From Ectocarpus siliculosus (lineage: Eukaryota > Sar > Phaeophyceae > Ectocarpales > Ectocarpaceae): a DNA stretch of 27,376 bases. Positions within the stretch are counted from its first letter, which is position 1, and the number at the start of each line of letters is the position of its first letter. Shown here in pieces: positions 9,480-20,072 of the stretch. The notes beneath the pieces were generated by a model. The model saw nothing but the letters and a program-made list of their open reading frames with translations, ran no database searches and was not told where the DNA came from. A program made the position numbers and the translations under genes. The DNA lies in contig FN649726.1 in assembly GCA_000310025.1 (NCBI GenBank), positions 2,772,840 to 2,800,215 of the forward strand. Reading direction: 5' to 3'.

Positions 9480-9935
9480 GTGGTCAGCTCACCTCGGCCT
9501 CGCCGACATCTCTGTCGTCGCGGTCCCTGCAACACCTCGGCATGGTCGTGGGGGTATCGGGGCCGCTACCAAGACGGCACGTTATCGCCCTGGCTGACGG
9601 AAGATGAGACGAGTGACAGCTTCTCCCCCCTGCAACTGGACGTCTTTCATGCTATGCATGAGGACTATCATGGTAAGGGTGCTACGCCAAGACCTGGCGG
9701 ACCGCCCGCCCGGCGCGCACGTGAAGTGGAGTCGCGGGAACACGCCTTGCGATTCTTCCCGGTGGGCACACGAGTGGGCCGCGAATTTGTGGACAACGAG
9801 GGCCAGCCCAAGGTCTTCAAGGCCTTCGTCTTCGCTTATCGTGACCCCCTACTGGCGACTGGGAGGAGCTCACGAAGCGAGAGATGGACGTTGGCATGGG
9901 AGGGGCTGCCCATCCTTCCTTCTCTGCCTGAGTAA
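9480..9935 (+). pseudogene. Extra C-terminal domain, Tudor/agenet-like
   Basis: An acidic Asp/Glu/Ser segment (SPWLTEDETSDSFSPLQLD) leads to FPVGTRVGREFVDNEGQPK, a 'VGT.V...F' strand pattern seen in Tudor/agenet-like chromatin readers and often at the end of retroelement polyproteins in stramenopiles. The expected continuation (DPYW...EELTKREM) is present around 9842-9895 but split over two frames, so the domain is broken by small indels. In working elements such a reader may steer integration to chromatin marks; here it is a relic. The assignment to a Tudor-like fold is an inference from the strand pattern. Confidence 0.5.
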
Positions 9936-10273
9936 CGACCAATGTGTATGCCATCGCCATGAGCCTGCTGACTGTCTGTATGGCAGCCTGGGGGGGTGCA
10001 CTGGCAGTAGATGGCCGCGCGAAATGTTACGCGGATTCAACTTTTTGCACAGCAGTCCGTCATCGTACCGTTCGACGAAAAATTGAGCTATGAGATTCAA
10101 GATCGCCGTCTGCTGGTCCACGAGAGTCAAGATCGCGTTCCCCTCCAAGATCGGGACTACCCTTCACTAGTCTATATCTTTGCGGACTAACTACAACAAA
10201 GGAAGTGAGCAGTCGACCCGGGTGTGGGATCCGGAGCGCCCGTCCTTTAGCATAGCCTTGTACCACGGTCGAT
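9936..10273. other. Retroelement 3' untranslated region
   Basis: No open frame of note lies between the last coding relic and the LTR. The segment ends in CGATGCTGGGGGGGG, consistent with the space before a polypurine tract. Confidence 0.5.
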
Positions 10274-10275
10274 GC

Positions 10276-10284
10276 TGGGGGGGG
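10276..10284 (+). promoter_or_regulatory. Polypurine tract before LTR
   Basis: A G-run (preceded by GATGCT) ends directly at the TGTCAC that starts the LTR. This is where plus-strand DNA synthesis is primed in LTR retrotransposons. It supports the placement of the LTR start. Confidence 0.6.
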
Positions 10285-10740
10285 TGTCACGACCGGTCGT
10301 CCCCACCGGTTCTCGAAATACGATGATGAATACCTCGCTATGGTCGCGAATGGTCGCGAGTGTCCGGAGGGCGTATGCTGACATGATCGGGAATCAGACT
10401 GACATGTCCCCTGACCCCTGGGGGCACACCTCTTCCTCGGCGGTTGCCCCCAACCAAAACCAGGAGTTTACTTATCAACACCGCCCCTGAAGCGAAAGAT
10501 TGATTGAGCCATGCCCTGTGCCACCCACTGCTGTGAGCGCTGAACCTGATATGCTGATTATGTGGCTTGCAATGGATGCTATGGATGGCGATATGAGTGC
10601 TATGTAACATTACTGGTGTTGGCCGCTGCTTGCTAGAGATTTTTGACGCCGCTTGTTTGTCCTTGCGGATATTGCAGATATCTGAACAAGTGAGACGTAC
10701 CTCACCCGATTGGATATTGCGCAACCTTGTGTCTGCTACA
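10285..10740 (+). repeat. 3' LTR of the Ty3-like element
   Basis: Starts TGTCACGACC next to a G-rich polypurine tract and ends GTCTGCTACA, giving 456 bp with TG...CA borders. The partner 5' LTR is not in the window because the element is truncated at 8143. The borders therefore rest on the terminal dinucleotides, the adjacent tract and the position behind integrase. The bases after it (ATACT) would be the target duplication, but this cannot be confirmed. Confidence 0.6.
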
Positions 10741-10906
10741 ATACTACAGTAGTAAAGTACCGCTCCGCCCCGTCAAAATTTAAAAAGTGAACGCTCCGCG
10801 GACTGGTTCTACTCCTTGAACAATCCTGAATACTATGCCCTGCCCACAAAACCAAACAAAAAAACTAAGCTCATAAATTAAACAGATCACCCCTTATATG
10901 TTATTT

Positions 10907-11044
10907 TCGTATACCTTTTTTTGGGTAAGTTAGCCTGTGACCACGGGAATCGACCCCGTCAAGTGTTAGACTAGTACGGACAGAAGAAGGTACTGGGCAG
11001 AGAGAACGGAACGGTTTTTAATGTGAAGACAACAACAACAACAA
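10907..11044. repeat. Dispersed ~130-bp repeat, copy B
   Basis: Second copy of the unit at 4919-5049. Read on the minus strand, this copy contains ACGGG-GTCGATT-CCCGT, a perfect 5-bp stem with a 7-base loop like a tRNA T-arm; in copy A one stem pair is broken. The plus-strand end is a (CAA) tail. This suggests a tRNA-related short interspersed element, although tail and T-arm point in opposite orientations. Confidence 0.75.
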
Positions 11045-12542
11045 CCCCGTATCTAGTTCTCTTGGTTTAGCACCTCTTGGGCACCCAACCCGACGTCTTG
11101 AACACGCATATGCGTTCGTCGCACAGAAAATGCCAGCGGAAGCGGGCCTCTTAGCCAGTTCCTGAACTACAGCAGGACAGTACGTGTACATCGCGTGTCA
11201 TGCCTATCATCCATCACGCATCATTCGGTTTCCCGTGGGCGTCATTGTCTCGATCATTGCTTTGATAGAGATCGGCGAACAAATGAGGGTCAGAAGGAAC
11301 CCCCCTCTCACGGAATTGACCCATCCGAACGACCGCTGATGACCAGACCGGAGCACGATTTAATTTCGGGGAATTCTTTTAACACTCTGCTTGTGTGGAA
11401 CCACGCTGCTTTGTGGGCTTGACGTACACCGACTCAAAAACACAGCAGTCATGGCAAGCGATATAGCACGTGCAGCGCAGATTGGTTTCTGGGATTCACC
11501 CTTATTTCTCGACTAAATATTTGCCTTGAAGCTCCGCGAGTTCGGTCATACTTCAGATCTTGCATTGCACAACCTTCACGACACGATCATCGGGCAACGT
11601 TGAGTGACATGACAACGATTGATCAGACCAGACCCGATAAATTTCAATTTCGGAGCATCTGTTGCTGTGGGATCTTCTTGAATTGTGGGCTTGATGTCCC
11701 TGCTGTACACAGAGTCAAGCACAGCAATCACGTAGAAGTATGTCTTTCGGTTGTAATCGTATAGTCTACATACGGGTTTCAAAATGCAGCAAGGTTGAGC
11801 AGGCGCCGCACACAACACAACAATTAATTCCTTATTTTTCTTAGTCCTCATTTTTTTTCTCAAACAACGAGACCTCGTGTGAACAGCAGTGAACACCATT
11901 TCATGTCTGGAAAGAGGGAAAAGGGCACCGTGCGCGTTCAAGTAAAGGGATTGAGAAAGAGCCGAACAACAGATCATCGGCTTACCAGCGGCCTCCAGTG
12001 ATCGCGGTGGTGCTGGATGCCGGATGTACAGTCGGGCCCATTAGCGTCTCAGGTCTGCCATCAGTCACTCATGTGACCAAACTTTGTGGCTTTCCATCTC
12101 TCCATCTCGCACATACGTATCTAAACACAGTTTTTCGCTTCCTGTTGCAGGTCTTGTGTTCGCGCATTGAGCTAACGGTCTTCCGTAGGCCGCGTGCGCG
12201 TTAGATGAGGGGGAGGCCAAGAAGCCTAGGCGGAGCAAGTAACCCACCCGCACCAAATTTTTGAACTTTTTGTCAAGAGGGGGGGGGCCTTCTTGTAGAA
12301 TATCTTCTGCGATTCCCCCAGAACAGAATCGCGTTTTTTTTTTTTGGTGTGTTGTGGTGTTGCGGTTCACTGCTGTTGTTTCACTCCCCCCCTCGCCGAC
12401 GAGGTTGTGTGTATTGGACGGTGCCGGCCCGGCTTCTTAGTTTACAGGGTAAATGCCAAGTCGTTCCCAACTCTCGAAACGCGAAGTTGTACGAAATAAG
12501 TTGGACAAGAATTTGAATTATCGGACTCAAATTTCGTGAGGA
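11045..12542. other. Intergenic, diverged direct repeat, no gene
   Basis: Nothing reads convincingly as a gene. Segments at about 11338-11455 and 11622-11740 share GACCAGACC, AATTTCGG, GTGGGCTTGA and ACACAGCA(G/A)TCA in the same order, so they are old copies of one sequence. A 133-codon minus-strand frame (11977-11576) overlaps the second copy. Its sequence is not recognisable and the first copy does not keep the frame, so it is not called. Confidence 0.45.
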
Positions 12543-12551
12543 GACAGGATC
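12543..12551 (+). repeat. MULE target site duplication, left
   Basis: GACAGGATC, identical to 18607-18615. Nine base pairs is the classical duplication length of Mutator-like elements. Confidence 0.93.
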
Positions 12552-12664
12552 GGGCGCGAATATTTGCAATCCATGGATTATAGAAGAGAACCACAGTCCA
12601 AACATCCAGACGGATCGAAACCCCGGGAAACCGCCCGGAGTGTCCCCGAAGAGGTTCTTCTCCC
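12552..12664 (+). repeat. MULE left terminal inverted repeat
   Basis: Matches the reverse complement of the right end through CCGAAGAGGTTCT, with two substitutions seen by eye (ATAG versus ATAA, CCAG versus CCGG). The transposase presumably binds here. Confidence 0.92.
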
Positions 12665-12669
12665 TCTCC

Positions 12670-12677
12670 TATAAAAG
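12670..12677 (+). promoter_or_regulatory. TATA box just inside left TIR
   Basis: TATAAAAG lies at the inner edge of the left terminal repeat, upstream of and in the same orientation as the transposase gene. This is the usual place for a MULE promoter. The transcription start was not determined. Confidence 0.45.
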
Positions 12678-13270
12678 CAGCGATAATCACGGCGGCGGAG
12701 AGCCGTCTGAAGGCGGCGACACGCACCCGCACGCTGGGGGAAGACGAGGAGACAACACACAACGATAACTGGTGAGATCCCGTCCCGACAGGCGTCCGTG
12801 CATCCTCTGTGTCTGTGCCTCACCCTCACCCTCTCTGTGATGTTTTTTTTGGAAATAAAATAGCAACGGCCGCACCCGCACCAGCGCCATGTGTGTGTTG
12901 GTCTGTCTCCTGTGTTGCAGCCTCCCTCATGCTGTCCCACGTGTCGATGCTGCTCTGTACCTGTTGTTGCCGTCGTACGTACGTTGGTGATCATGTGCCT
13001 GCACTGGTGTGGTCAGGCCAGGCCAGGCCCTGCCTGTTGTCCTTGCCGTATAGTCCGGAGTCTTTTCTTCTGGCTGCTCGGCTGTATGGTGGTGCTACAG
13101 CAGTGCTGGGCTGGTAGAGGTGCAGGCATTGTGCACGCACTTGCCCAACCCCTTAACTTCATGTGTCTACCCTCCATGTTCGCGTCGTGGGACCCGTGGC
13201 CTGCCGTGCGGTAGTGTCATTGCTAGGAATGCTTCCATCCAGTGCTGCTCTGTCGGCCTCTTACGGTGCT
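12678..13270. other. MULE 5' interior, leader/intron sequence
   Basis: No confident exon. Several acceptor-like ends (for example CTGTGTTGCAG at about 12919 and CATTGCTAG near 13226) suggest untranslated leader exons and introns before the first coding exon, but no donor and acceptor pair could be fixed. Confidence 0.4.
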
Positions 13271-13273
13271 CGT

Positions 13274-13577
13274 CATGCTGGCGCTGCGGGAGCCTTTGCG
13301 GGCTACCCTGTACAAGCCCACCCCGTACAGCAACAACAGCAGCAGATATTGACCACCAGCCCTCCGCCGGAAACGCAAGGCGAGACGGGTTGATGTTTGA
13401 CAAGTGCGGTTCGACGTGACACCGGCAATGTTTGTTCCGTGGGTGTAGCACGCCAGTGGATTGTCGCTGCTGTGCTGTACCTCGTGCCTTTCAACGCGTG
13501 CACGTACGGTTCGCTGTTTTCGTGTACTCAGCGGTGGACGGCGAAACGTTTCATTTGTCTTGTCTTGTGATCAAACG
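13274..13577 (+). repeat. Tandem exon-containing duplication, copy 1
   Basis: Direct repeat of 13692-14113. It includes the coding phrase GYPVQAHPVQQQQQQ and downstream intron-like sequence with CCTTTCAACGCGTGCACGT and GTACTCAGCGGTGGACGGCG. It lacks an internal ~118-bp segment present in copy 2 and its frame ends in TGA at 13392-13394. Confidence 0.85.
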
Positions 13578-13631
13578 TTGACATGGTGTCCTTCCATTCC
13601 GCCGCGTGGTGGGTTTCGCGTGCGGTTGCAG

Positions 13632-16600
13632 GCCATGCTTTCACCTCGCACTGGTCTGCCGTTGGGAACTCCGGCCCCTGTGGGTGCTCCCGATGCTGGG
13701 GCCGCCGGAGGTTTTGCGGGCTACCCTGTACAAGCCCACCCCGTACAGCAACAACAGCAGCAGACATTGACCACCAGCCCCCCCGCCGGAAACGCAGGCG
13801 AGACGGGTTGGTGCTTGACACGTGCCGTTCGGCGTGACACCCACAATGTTTTTTTGTGTGCTTTACTTGATGTTGCTGCTGCTGTTCCCCTTGGCCCCAT
13901 GAAAAGAGCACCGGTATCTGGCATTCCCCCGGTCCACATCAAGGCTCCCTGTAGAGGCCCTGCCATTGTTTCCGTGGGTGTAGCACGCCAATTGATTGTC
14001 CCTGCTGTGCTGCACCTCGTGCCTTTCAACGCGTGCACGTTCGGTTCGCTGTTTTCGTGTACTCAGCGGTGGACGGCGAAACGTTTCATTTGTCTTGTCT
14101 TGTGAATCAAATATGGGGCAAGGAAGATTGAACTCGTTGGAGTAGGTCTACAGTGGCTCCCGTCGTATCCCACGGTTTGTCATGGTTGGTAGTCATGATG
14201 CCGCATGACGAACGGCCCTTGAAGCGTGGTACTGCTGTCGCCTCCACATTGTTACCCTGTTTGTCTGTGACACGCCACTTATTTTTGTGCTCCCGGCTCT
14301 CCCATACGGCGCAGGTCATGGGATGAAGCCAAAAGAGGTGACGAAAGCAATGAAGGCGTTGCACGAGGACAGCGACATCGACATCAACAAGCGCGCGGTG
14401 CAGAACGCAGCTGCCATTGTGCACGGGGCGGAGAAGCCGAGAGATGCTGCCGATGCGTACGAAGAGGTGTGTCCATGTGTCCGTTGAGACTGTTGCCTCT
14501 CTTGTTTGTGTGTGGGATGTTGGGTTTTGCTCAAGGCGGTATCCGGGCGACAAGACACATACGATCGCAGGTGACAACCGGGAGAATATATGCCCCATGA
14601 CACCAAACCAAGAAATGTTGGAGGTAAAAAATGTGTGCCGTGCCGTCGTCGTGGTTTTGCGCTGATGCCCTCGATGTTTCCGGGCGCTTAACATGTTGCA
14701 ATTTCAGGTCATGGCCGCGACGGCCGACGGCGGAGTGTGCGAGATCAAGATGGATGACAGCGGCCGCCTGACGCACATCTGGTGGCAAACGAGAGAGCAG
14801 GTAGGTCGCCGGTCGTTGTGCCCCATACGAATATTCCCCAGCCGGAAGGTTTGCTTTCATTTTAGCATCTCGCACGTACCGCTTCGCCGTCCGCAAATGT
14901 AGGACGTCTGACCGAAAGCACGCCGTAGGCAAGGGTGGGGGTGCGTTGTGACGCGTCCAACACACGTCACACCCACAATTAAGTGCTCTCGATCCCCTTC
15001 GACGTCATGCTCCGAATACGCAGGTGGCGCTTTGGAATCGGTACGGTCACGTTGCGCTCTACGACGACACCGCTGTCAAGAACAGATACCGTATGCCTCT
15101 CGGTGTGCTCGCTGTCGTCGATTCGGAGTATCGGACGCGGATCGTCGGCCAAAGCATAACGGCCGACACCACAACGGACACTTTCCTGTGGATGTTGAAG
15201 AGTGCGTTGGAGTCTCGCGGGAAGCAGCCGGATACCTTCATCCAGGACGCGGACGCGGCGATGACGGCGGCGGTGCGAGAGGTGTTCCCGGACGCGCTGG
15301 CGAGGCGCAATTTATGGCACCTCAACCAGAACGTTATCAAGGCCCTCGCTAAAGTCCTTGGTGGGTACATGAAGGTGCGCTCTACTGTGTGTGTTGGCGT
15401 GGTTAGTCTGGCCTCTCGTATTGTCCTGGTCGCGCGACGTACGCTGCCCACTCTAGCCCCCCTCCCCCACTCCCGCTTGTATCCCCTGTGCGAGTTGGTG
15501 CGTTGTCATGGATCAGTGTCGCCTACTTGGAAGAGTGATATCCAGCGTCTCTGCGTAGACCGTGATGCGGAGACGACCTCGGCTTCGACGGAAACATACC
15601 TCACGACGTCCAGTGCACACAGAAAAAGCAGCAGCAGCAGCAGCAGGTTGTAAGCACCAATGGTATGTCGCTGAGTTTTTTCAACCCTCTCCTCGTCTCG
15701 CCTTAGCGCTAACGAAGTGTACGGGGTTGTTGGTGGCAGTCAATCGTACAGACCGGTAGCCCATATCGCAAAGGCCCCAACTCACGCAACACCCACCCGG
15801 CCCACGTCTGTTTGTGTTTTCCGCAGCCTTTCATGGACGAGTTCAGGTGTGTGCGTCAGCAGCTGTCATTGGCGAAGTTCGAACGGAAGTTCAACGCCCT
15901 CATCGAAAAGTACCCGAAGGCGGAGAAGTACATGCAAGTAGTATATGACGACCGTGCACGGTGGGCGGAATATGTGTCGCCCCTGGTGTTCTCCGTGGGT
16001 TCGTGGACGACATCAAGAGTTGAAGGTGCGTGTATGCGTCATCTGCCATCATGAGCGTTTTGTTCGAGAACGACAGCGCATATAGCGTTGTCGTTGTTTT
16101 TGGGAGTTTTTCTACGTCTGTAGGGGTTGGGGGCGGTCTATCTTCCTTGCCCCCTATTTACTATGCCATTGGTGAGTGCTTCTGGACGAATTTATCGTAC
16201 GCCGTCAGTGGATGACCAGTAAACAACTCCCTACATGACGCTAATGTTTACGACCTCTTCGAAACATGTGGCTGTTGTCCGGCCCCTGTTGTTCGGGATT
16301 GATGTACTTGGTCGGTGCACTGCGATCGTCCGGCTCACGTGTACATACATCTGTGGCGATGGGTGCGTCAAGTCATAGGCTTCTCTTTCAGTCGTTTGGC
16401 GTACTGCGACTTCAACGATGTCTGATGACACCAATCACTAACCTACGGTTTGGTTTGTGTGTCGCTTCTTGCGTGTTTGTCCGCCGCACACACAACAGGC
16501 CAAAACGCCCTCATCAGGGATAGGTGCAACTCGCGCTCCTCGCTTTTGGACGTGGCGAAGTACTTTTCGGGCATCATCTGTTCCCAGAAGGATGCCGCCA

Positions 16601-17573
16601 TGCTGCGTGACGCAATCGACCATCTGCCGCCTAATCGGATGGCGGCTCCACCAGCGACCGCTTTCAAGAGTGTGCTCGAGTCCTGCGAGTTCTCCATCGC
16701 GGGCTGGCCGCGGCGGTTCATGGAGCAAGAGATGACCGCGGCCATCACGTTTTGCCAGATGGGTGGTGGGGGAGGTGGATGGACCAGAACGCGCGGCAGC
16801 TTCGGGGCGCACGTTCGAGTACATCGAGGACAAGCTTTGCGACGCCATTTACGTCTTCGGGATTCACGAGCAGCGTGATGACAAGGCCTTCGACTACCTC
16901 GTCTTGCTCTTTTCCGACGGTAGCCATCTCTGCCAGTGCCGCACACTCCAAACTCTCAGGCTATTTTGTCGCCATGTGTGGGCGGCGATGATGTACAGCC
17001 CCCGATTCAGATTCCACGTAGGCCTCCTGCACGAGCACTGGCTGACGGAAAAGGCGAGGGGAACACCGCAGCAGGACTGGCCGGATGTCGCCCGCCCTCG
17101 GTGGGTGGTATCCAACCGCCACGCTGCGAGAGAAGTGGACGGGGCGGCGGGAGAGGGAGAGGGAGAGGGGGTGGGGGGATGCAGCGGGAGGTGGAAGTCT
17201 TTCGTTGGGAGCAGCCAGACGGTGCAGACGGTCCTGTTGGACTTGAAGGAGAAGGGGCCCACGGACCAGGATAGACAAGTGTTGTACGCCGACGTAACGA
17301 AGAAGCTCGGGCAAGCCGCGAGTATTTTGTCTGATCGCTTTTCACCGACAGTCGCCGTAGCCCTCGTGGACCAATTTCTGACGATGGTCAATGTGCAAGC
17401 AGGCGGGGTAGGAAACTACAACGACGGGAGGGCGGGGGGCGGCTCTCTTCATGGCCAACCCTGGAACTGTTCGCCTGCCCGCTAGGACAAGTAATAAAAG
17501 ACGACCTGGCGCTGCAGAAAGATACACAAGAGGGGGTAGCAAGAGAGCCGCGACTTCGGGGTCCCAACTCTAG
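13632..17573 (+). CDS. MULE transposase (DDE core + SWIM finger), multi-exon
   Basis: Cuts and pastes the surrounding element by binding its terminal repeats. Proposed exons: 13632-13806 (ATG at 13635), 14315-14470, 14571-14623, 14708-14800, 15024-15374, 15827-16025 and 16499-17573; all GT-AG, with phases that agree. The donors at 13807 and 14471 are weak. The total is about 700 aa. The start is Ala/Gly/Gln-rich. The core has ALYDDTAVKNRYRMPLGV (about residue 172), FIQDADAAMTAAVREVFPD (about 233) and NLWHLNQN (about 257). A SWIM zinc finger follows as CQCRTLQTLRLFCRH near 16930-16975, then a basic tail (NPGTVRLPARTSNKRRPG) to a TAG at 17571. The last exon changes frame at about 16765-16778 and again at 17428-17437, both in G-rich runs. 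These are real mutations or base-calling errors. It resembles FAR1/MULE transposases in architecture. Confidence 0.85.
13692..14113 (+). repeat. Tandem exon-containing duplication, copy 2
   Basis: Second copy, carrying the extra ~118 bp at about 13848-13965 between CAATG and GTTTCCGTGGGTG. It contains the version of the Ala/Gly/Gln exon that joins in phase to the next transposase exon. Confidence 0.85.
15627..15648 (+). repeat. (CAG)n microsatellite in MULE intron
   Basis: About seven CAG units preceded by AAAAAG, inside the 452-bp intron between the catalytic-core exon and the next exon. It is outside the coding sequence in the proposed model. Confidence 0.75.
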
Positions 17574-18480
17574 TTTCGGTGTTGCATACTTTGGGGTACG
17601 TGAGTAGCGGTACGCGGCCCTAGGTTTACGACGTCACCGGGGCATATGCCTGAACGATGTTTTGTCCCCCCCCGGCGGCAGGTCAAGGCTCGGTGTGTTG
17701 TTTATTTTTCGCTTCGGCGTTTTTGCGCCGATCGCCGTCTGTGATGTTGTCGATTTTGTGTTTGTATGTCTATTTGGTTGTTGCGGTGTAGCGTTCGATG
17801 GGGCCATCTGGTTCCTGTCCTGTTTTTATTTCTTTTGTTCCATTTCCTTTTCTTTTCTTTCTTCCGCCCCCTTTTTTGCCGTGTTGGGGTCATATCCAGG
17901 TCCTTTCTTTTTTTGGTGGGGGTCAGTCTATCATCAAATCGCTGTTGGATATTGATTGTTCTGTTTTGTTTTTTTCTGCGTCTATCTGTGCTTGTCGACC
18001 TGTGTGCTCTGCGAAGAAAACCGTGTGAGCCGCGTCTCGAGTTTGTTGAGCGGGCCTGCGGTGTGCGAACTAAACGATGCCTACAGATTTTGACGGCCCC
18101 ATGATGACTGACATCCATCACGGCAGCACCGTGCAGCAGGTTATATCTACCAAAAAAAGAATACTGCTGTATGTAGTTCACAAAATCTACAGCAACAATT
18201 GCTTGCAGCAGCAGAAACGCACAACAACAGCAGCACCACACGCGGATAGACACACACACAGAGAGAGACGAGCACTCCTCTAAGTACGGGGCGTTGTGTG
18301 TCGTCGTGTCCTCCTGTTCCTCTGAGGCCTAGCGTCTCCTGGGCATCCCGGGTGCGAAGGGTGGCCTTGGCGTGAAATATGTGCCAGTATGGCAGTATGG
18401 ACTGTTGAGGCTGTTGCTGCAGACGAGAGCTCTGCTTCCGAAGACAACGGGCGTTAGATCCAGGCTCCGAGATAATATTG
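17574..18480. other. MULE 3' interior, T-rich, no gene
   Basis: Downstream of the transposase stop. It is T/C-rich at about 17820-17890 and 17960-17985. Long minus-strand Lys/Arg-rich frames (to 18259) mirror the pyrimidine content and have no domain. It may hold the transposase 3' untranslated region. Confidence 0.5.
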
Positions 18481-18498
18481 AATTTGAGAGGGAGAGAG

Positions 18499-18606
18499 GA
18501 GAACCTCTTCGGGGACACTCCGGGCGGTTTCCCGGGGTTTCGATCCGTCCGGATGTTTGGACTGTGGTTCTCTTTTATAATCCATGGATTGCAAATATTC
18601 GCGCCC
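18499..18606 (-). repeat. MULE right terminal inverted repeat
   Basis: Inverted partner of 12552-12664. It runs from AGAACCTCTTCGGGGACACT to the terminal GCAAATATTCGCGCCC and is followed directly by the duplicated GACAGGATC. Confidence 0.92.
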
Positions 18607-18615
18607 GACAGGATC
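18607..18615 (+). repeat. MULE target site duplication, right
   Basis: GACAGGATC, an exact copy of 12543-12551. Confidence 0.93.
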
Positions 18616-19235
18616 ACCAAAAATCACCAAAGGAGAGCGCGTGTATTCACAGCCAGTTCAGCGGAGCAGATCGATCGCTGCACGCGCAGGCCGAACCAGG
18701 GGACAGACGATCGTGTTGTTACCAAGGGCAGACGATGATGCCAGCACTCACTCAGAAGCCGGCGATAGCTAGTGTGACCCCTCGATGGTACAGGTGAGCG
18801 AGCGTCATGTGACTTGGGAATGTGAGCTGCCATCTCGCCGCCCACACACGCGGCTTGGATTTTAGGAAGTAGAAAATAACAGCAAGCACAGCAGGGTTGT
18901 ATGTATGTCGCTCACTAGAGATCACGGGGCCGGTGGTGTAGTGCGGTAAAGTACCGCGGTGAAATTGCAAACCTGCCTTATCTATCACTTTTGGAAACCA
19001 AGTTTTCCCCTCACAGCATGAATAGCTGAAAGGCAAAAGTATGGGTGGATCCCGTGGTATGTAGTTGGTCTAGCCACGCTGTAGAAAACGGTTACATATG
19101 TGTGCGTAGGTATCGGTAGACTATGTAGAGTCAGTGTACATTTTAAATACTTGGTACAAGTTTAAACCTCTATCCACCCAGTTGTGTCTGGTTGGGCGAA
19201 GTCTCTTAACTCTAAACTCTTGATCGTTGTACATC
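18616..19235. other. Upstream region of the ubinuclein-like gene
   Basis: No gene. It holds a short perfect palindrome, GCGGTA-AAG-TACCGC (about 18942-18956). The promoter of the downstream gene should lie here or within its unseen 5' exons. No clear TATA box was found. Confidence 0.45.
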
Positions 19236-20040
19236 ATGCCTGCAGTATGGGACGAGCACCGACGATTGTGCGTGCAGATATTTTGCATCCGGGGATTCTA
19301 CTGTTTACTTTATCATACAACAGCCGGACCGTCTCAAAACGCTGCACCCGATCCCCCGCAACGCGCCTTTGCTGGTTCGGCCCGGATTTTTTCTCGAAAA
19401 ACAAAAAACACAAGATTCCACATCGACTGCACCGCTGTTGCAAACAAAGACGGGGTGAGCCTCAAGGCTTTGGTGAAAGAAGTCGACGCGGCTAGAAAAA
19501 AAGCGAAAATAGCGGCCGCGGCCGCTACCGCTGCCGCTGCCGCGGCTGTCACCACCACCACCGCCGCCACCGCCGCCTCCATGGCAGGCCCAAACGCCCC
19601 GACTGTTGCTGGAAGCGGAGCGGGAGCGGCAGGAGCTCCGGACGCAGCACCCACCACTGGGACCTCCCCGTCAGCCACGGCCGTCGAGAGTCCCGCGGCA
19701 GCGATGACGGCGGCGGGAGAGACAGCAGGCGTCAAGGGCAGCAGTACCAACCCCGAATGCGCCGTCGCCTCCGCCGCCACCACTACCGCCGATGAGCTCG
19801 GCGCACCAGGTGCTGCCACCTCCGCGGAAGCAAGCGCCGGGCCGCAGCAGCGGAAGGCCCGGGGATTGTCCACGCGGGAGAGCCGTGGCCGGGGTTGGCT
19901 GGACCTCATCGAGCGCCTGGAGCTGGAGCACCGCGGGGGCACGCCCCTGGTGGCCAGCTCCTCGGAGGCGAGCGTTAGCGGGGACGACGAGAACGAGAAC
20001 GACAGCGAGGCGGGCGACAGCAGCGACGGCACCACCGTCA

Positions 20041-20072
<32 letters not shown>

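Larger units (their letters stand above)
12552..18606 (+). mobile_element. Structurally complete Mutator-like (MULE) transposon, 6055 bp
   Basis: Bounded by long terminal inverted repeats beginning GGGCGCGAATATTTGCAATC and by a perfect 9-bp duplication (GACAGGATC). Inside is a plus-strand, multi-exon transposase (about 13632-17573) with DDE-type core and SWIM zinc finger. The duplication is exact and the repeats differ at only about two of ~108 aligned positions, so insertion looks relatively recent. Two apparent frameshifts in G-runs of the transposase mean that it is either freshly inactivated or the runs are mis-sequenced. The rest of the interior (12670-13200 and 17574-18480) is non-coding. 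Confidence 0.92.

Noticed and set aside
11576-11977. 133-codon minus-strand frame
   Set aside because: Unrecognised sequence and the related upstream copy does not preserve the frame.
17702-18259. 185-codon minus-strand Arg/Lys-rich frame inside the MULE
   Set aside because: It lies over pyrimidine-rich DNA, has no recognisable domain and runs against the transposase; not evidence of a cargo gene.
18942-18956. Short palindrome GCGGTA-AAG-TACCGC as an operator or terminator
   Set aside because: A single 6-bp stem in eukaryotic intergenic DNA is expected by chance; part of it (GTAAAGTACCGC) recurs near 10752 without further similarity.
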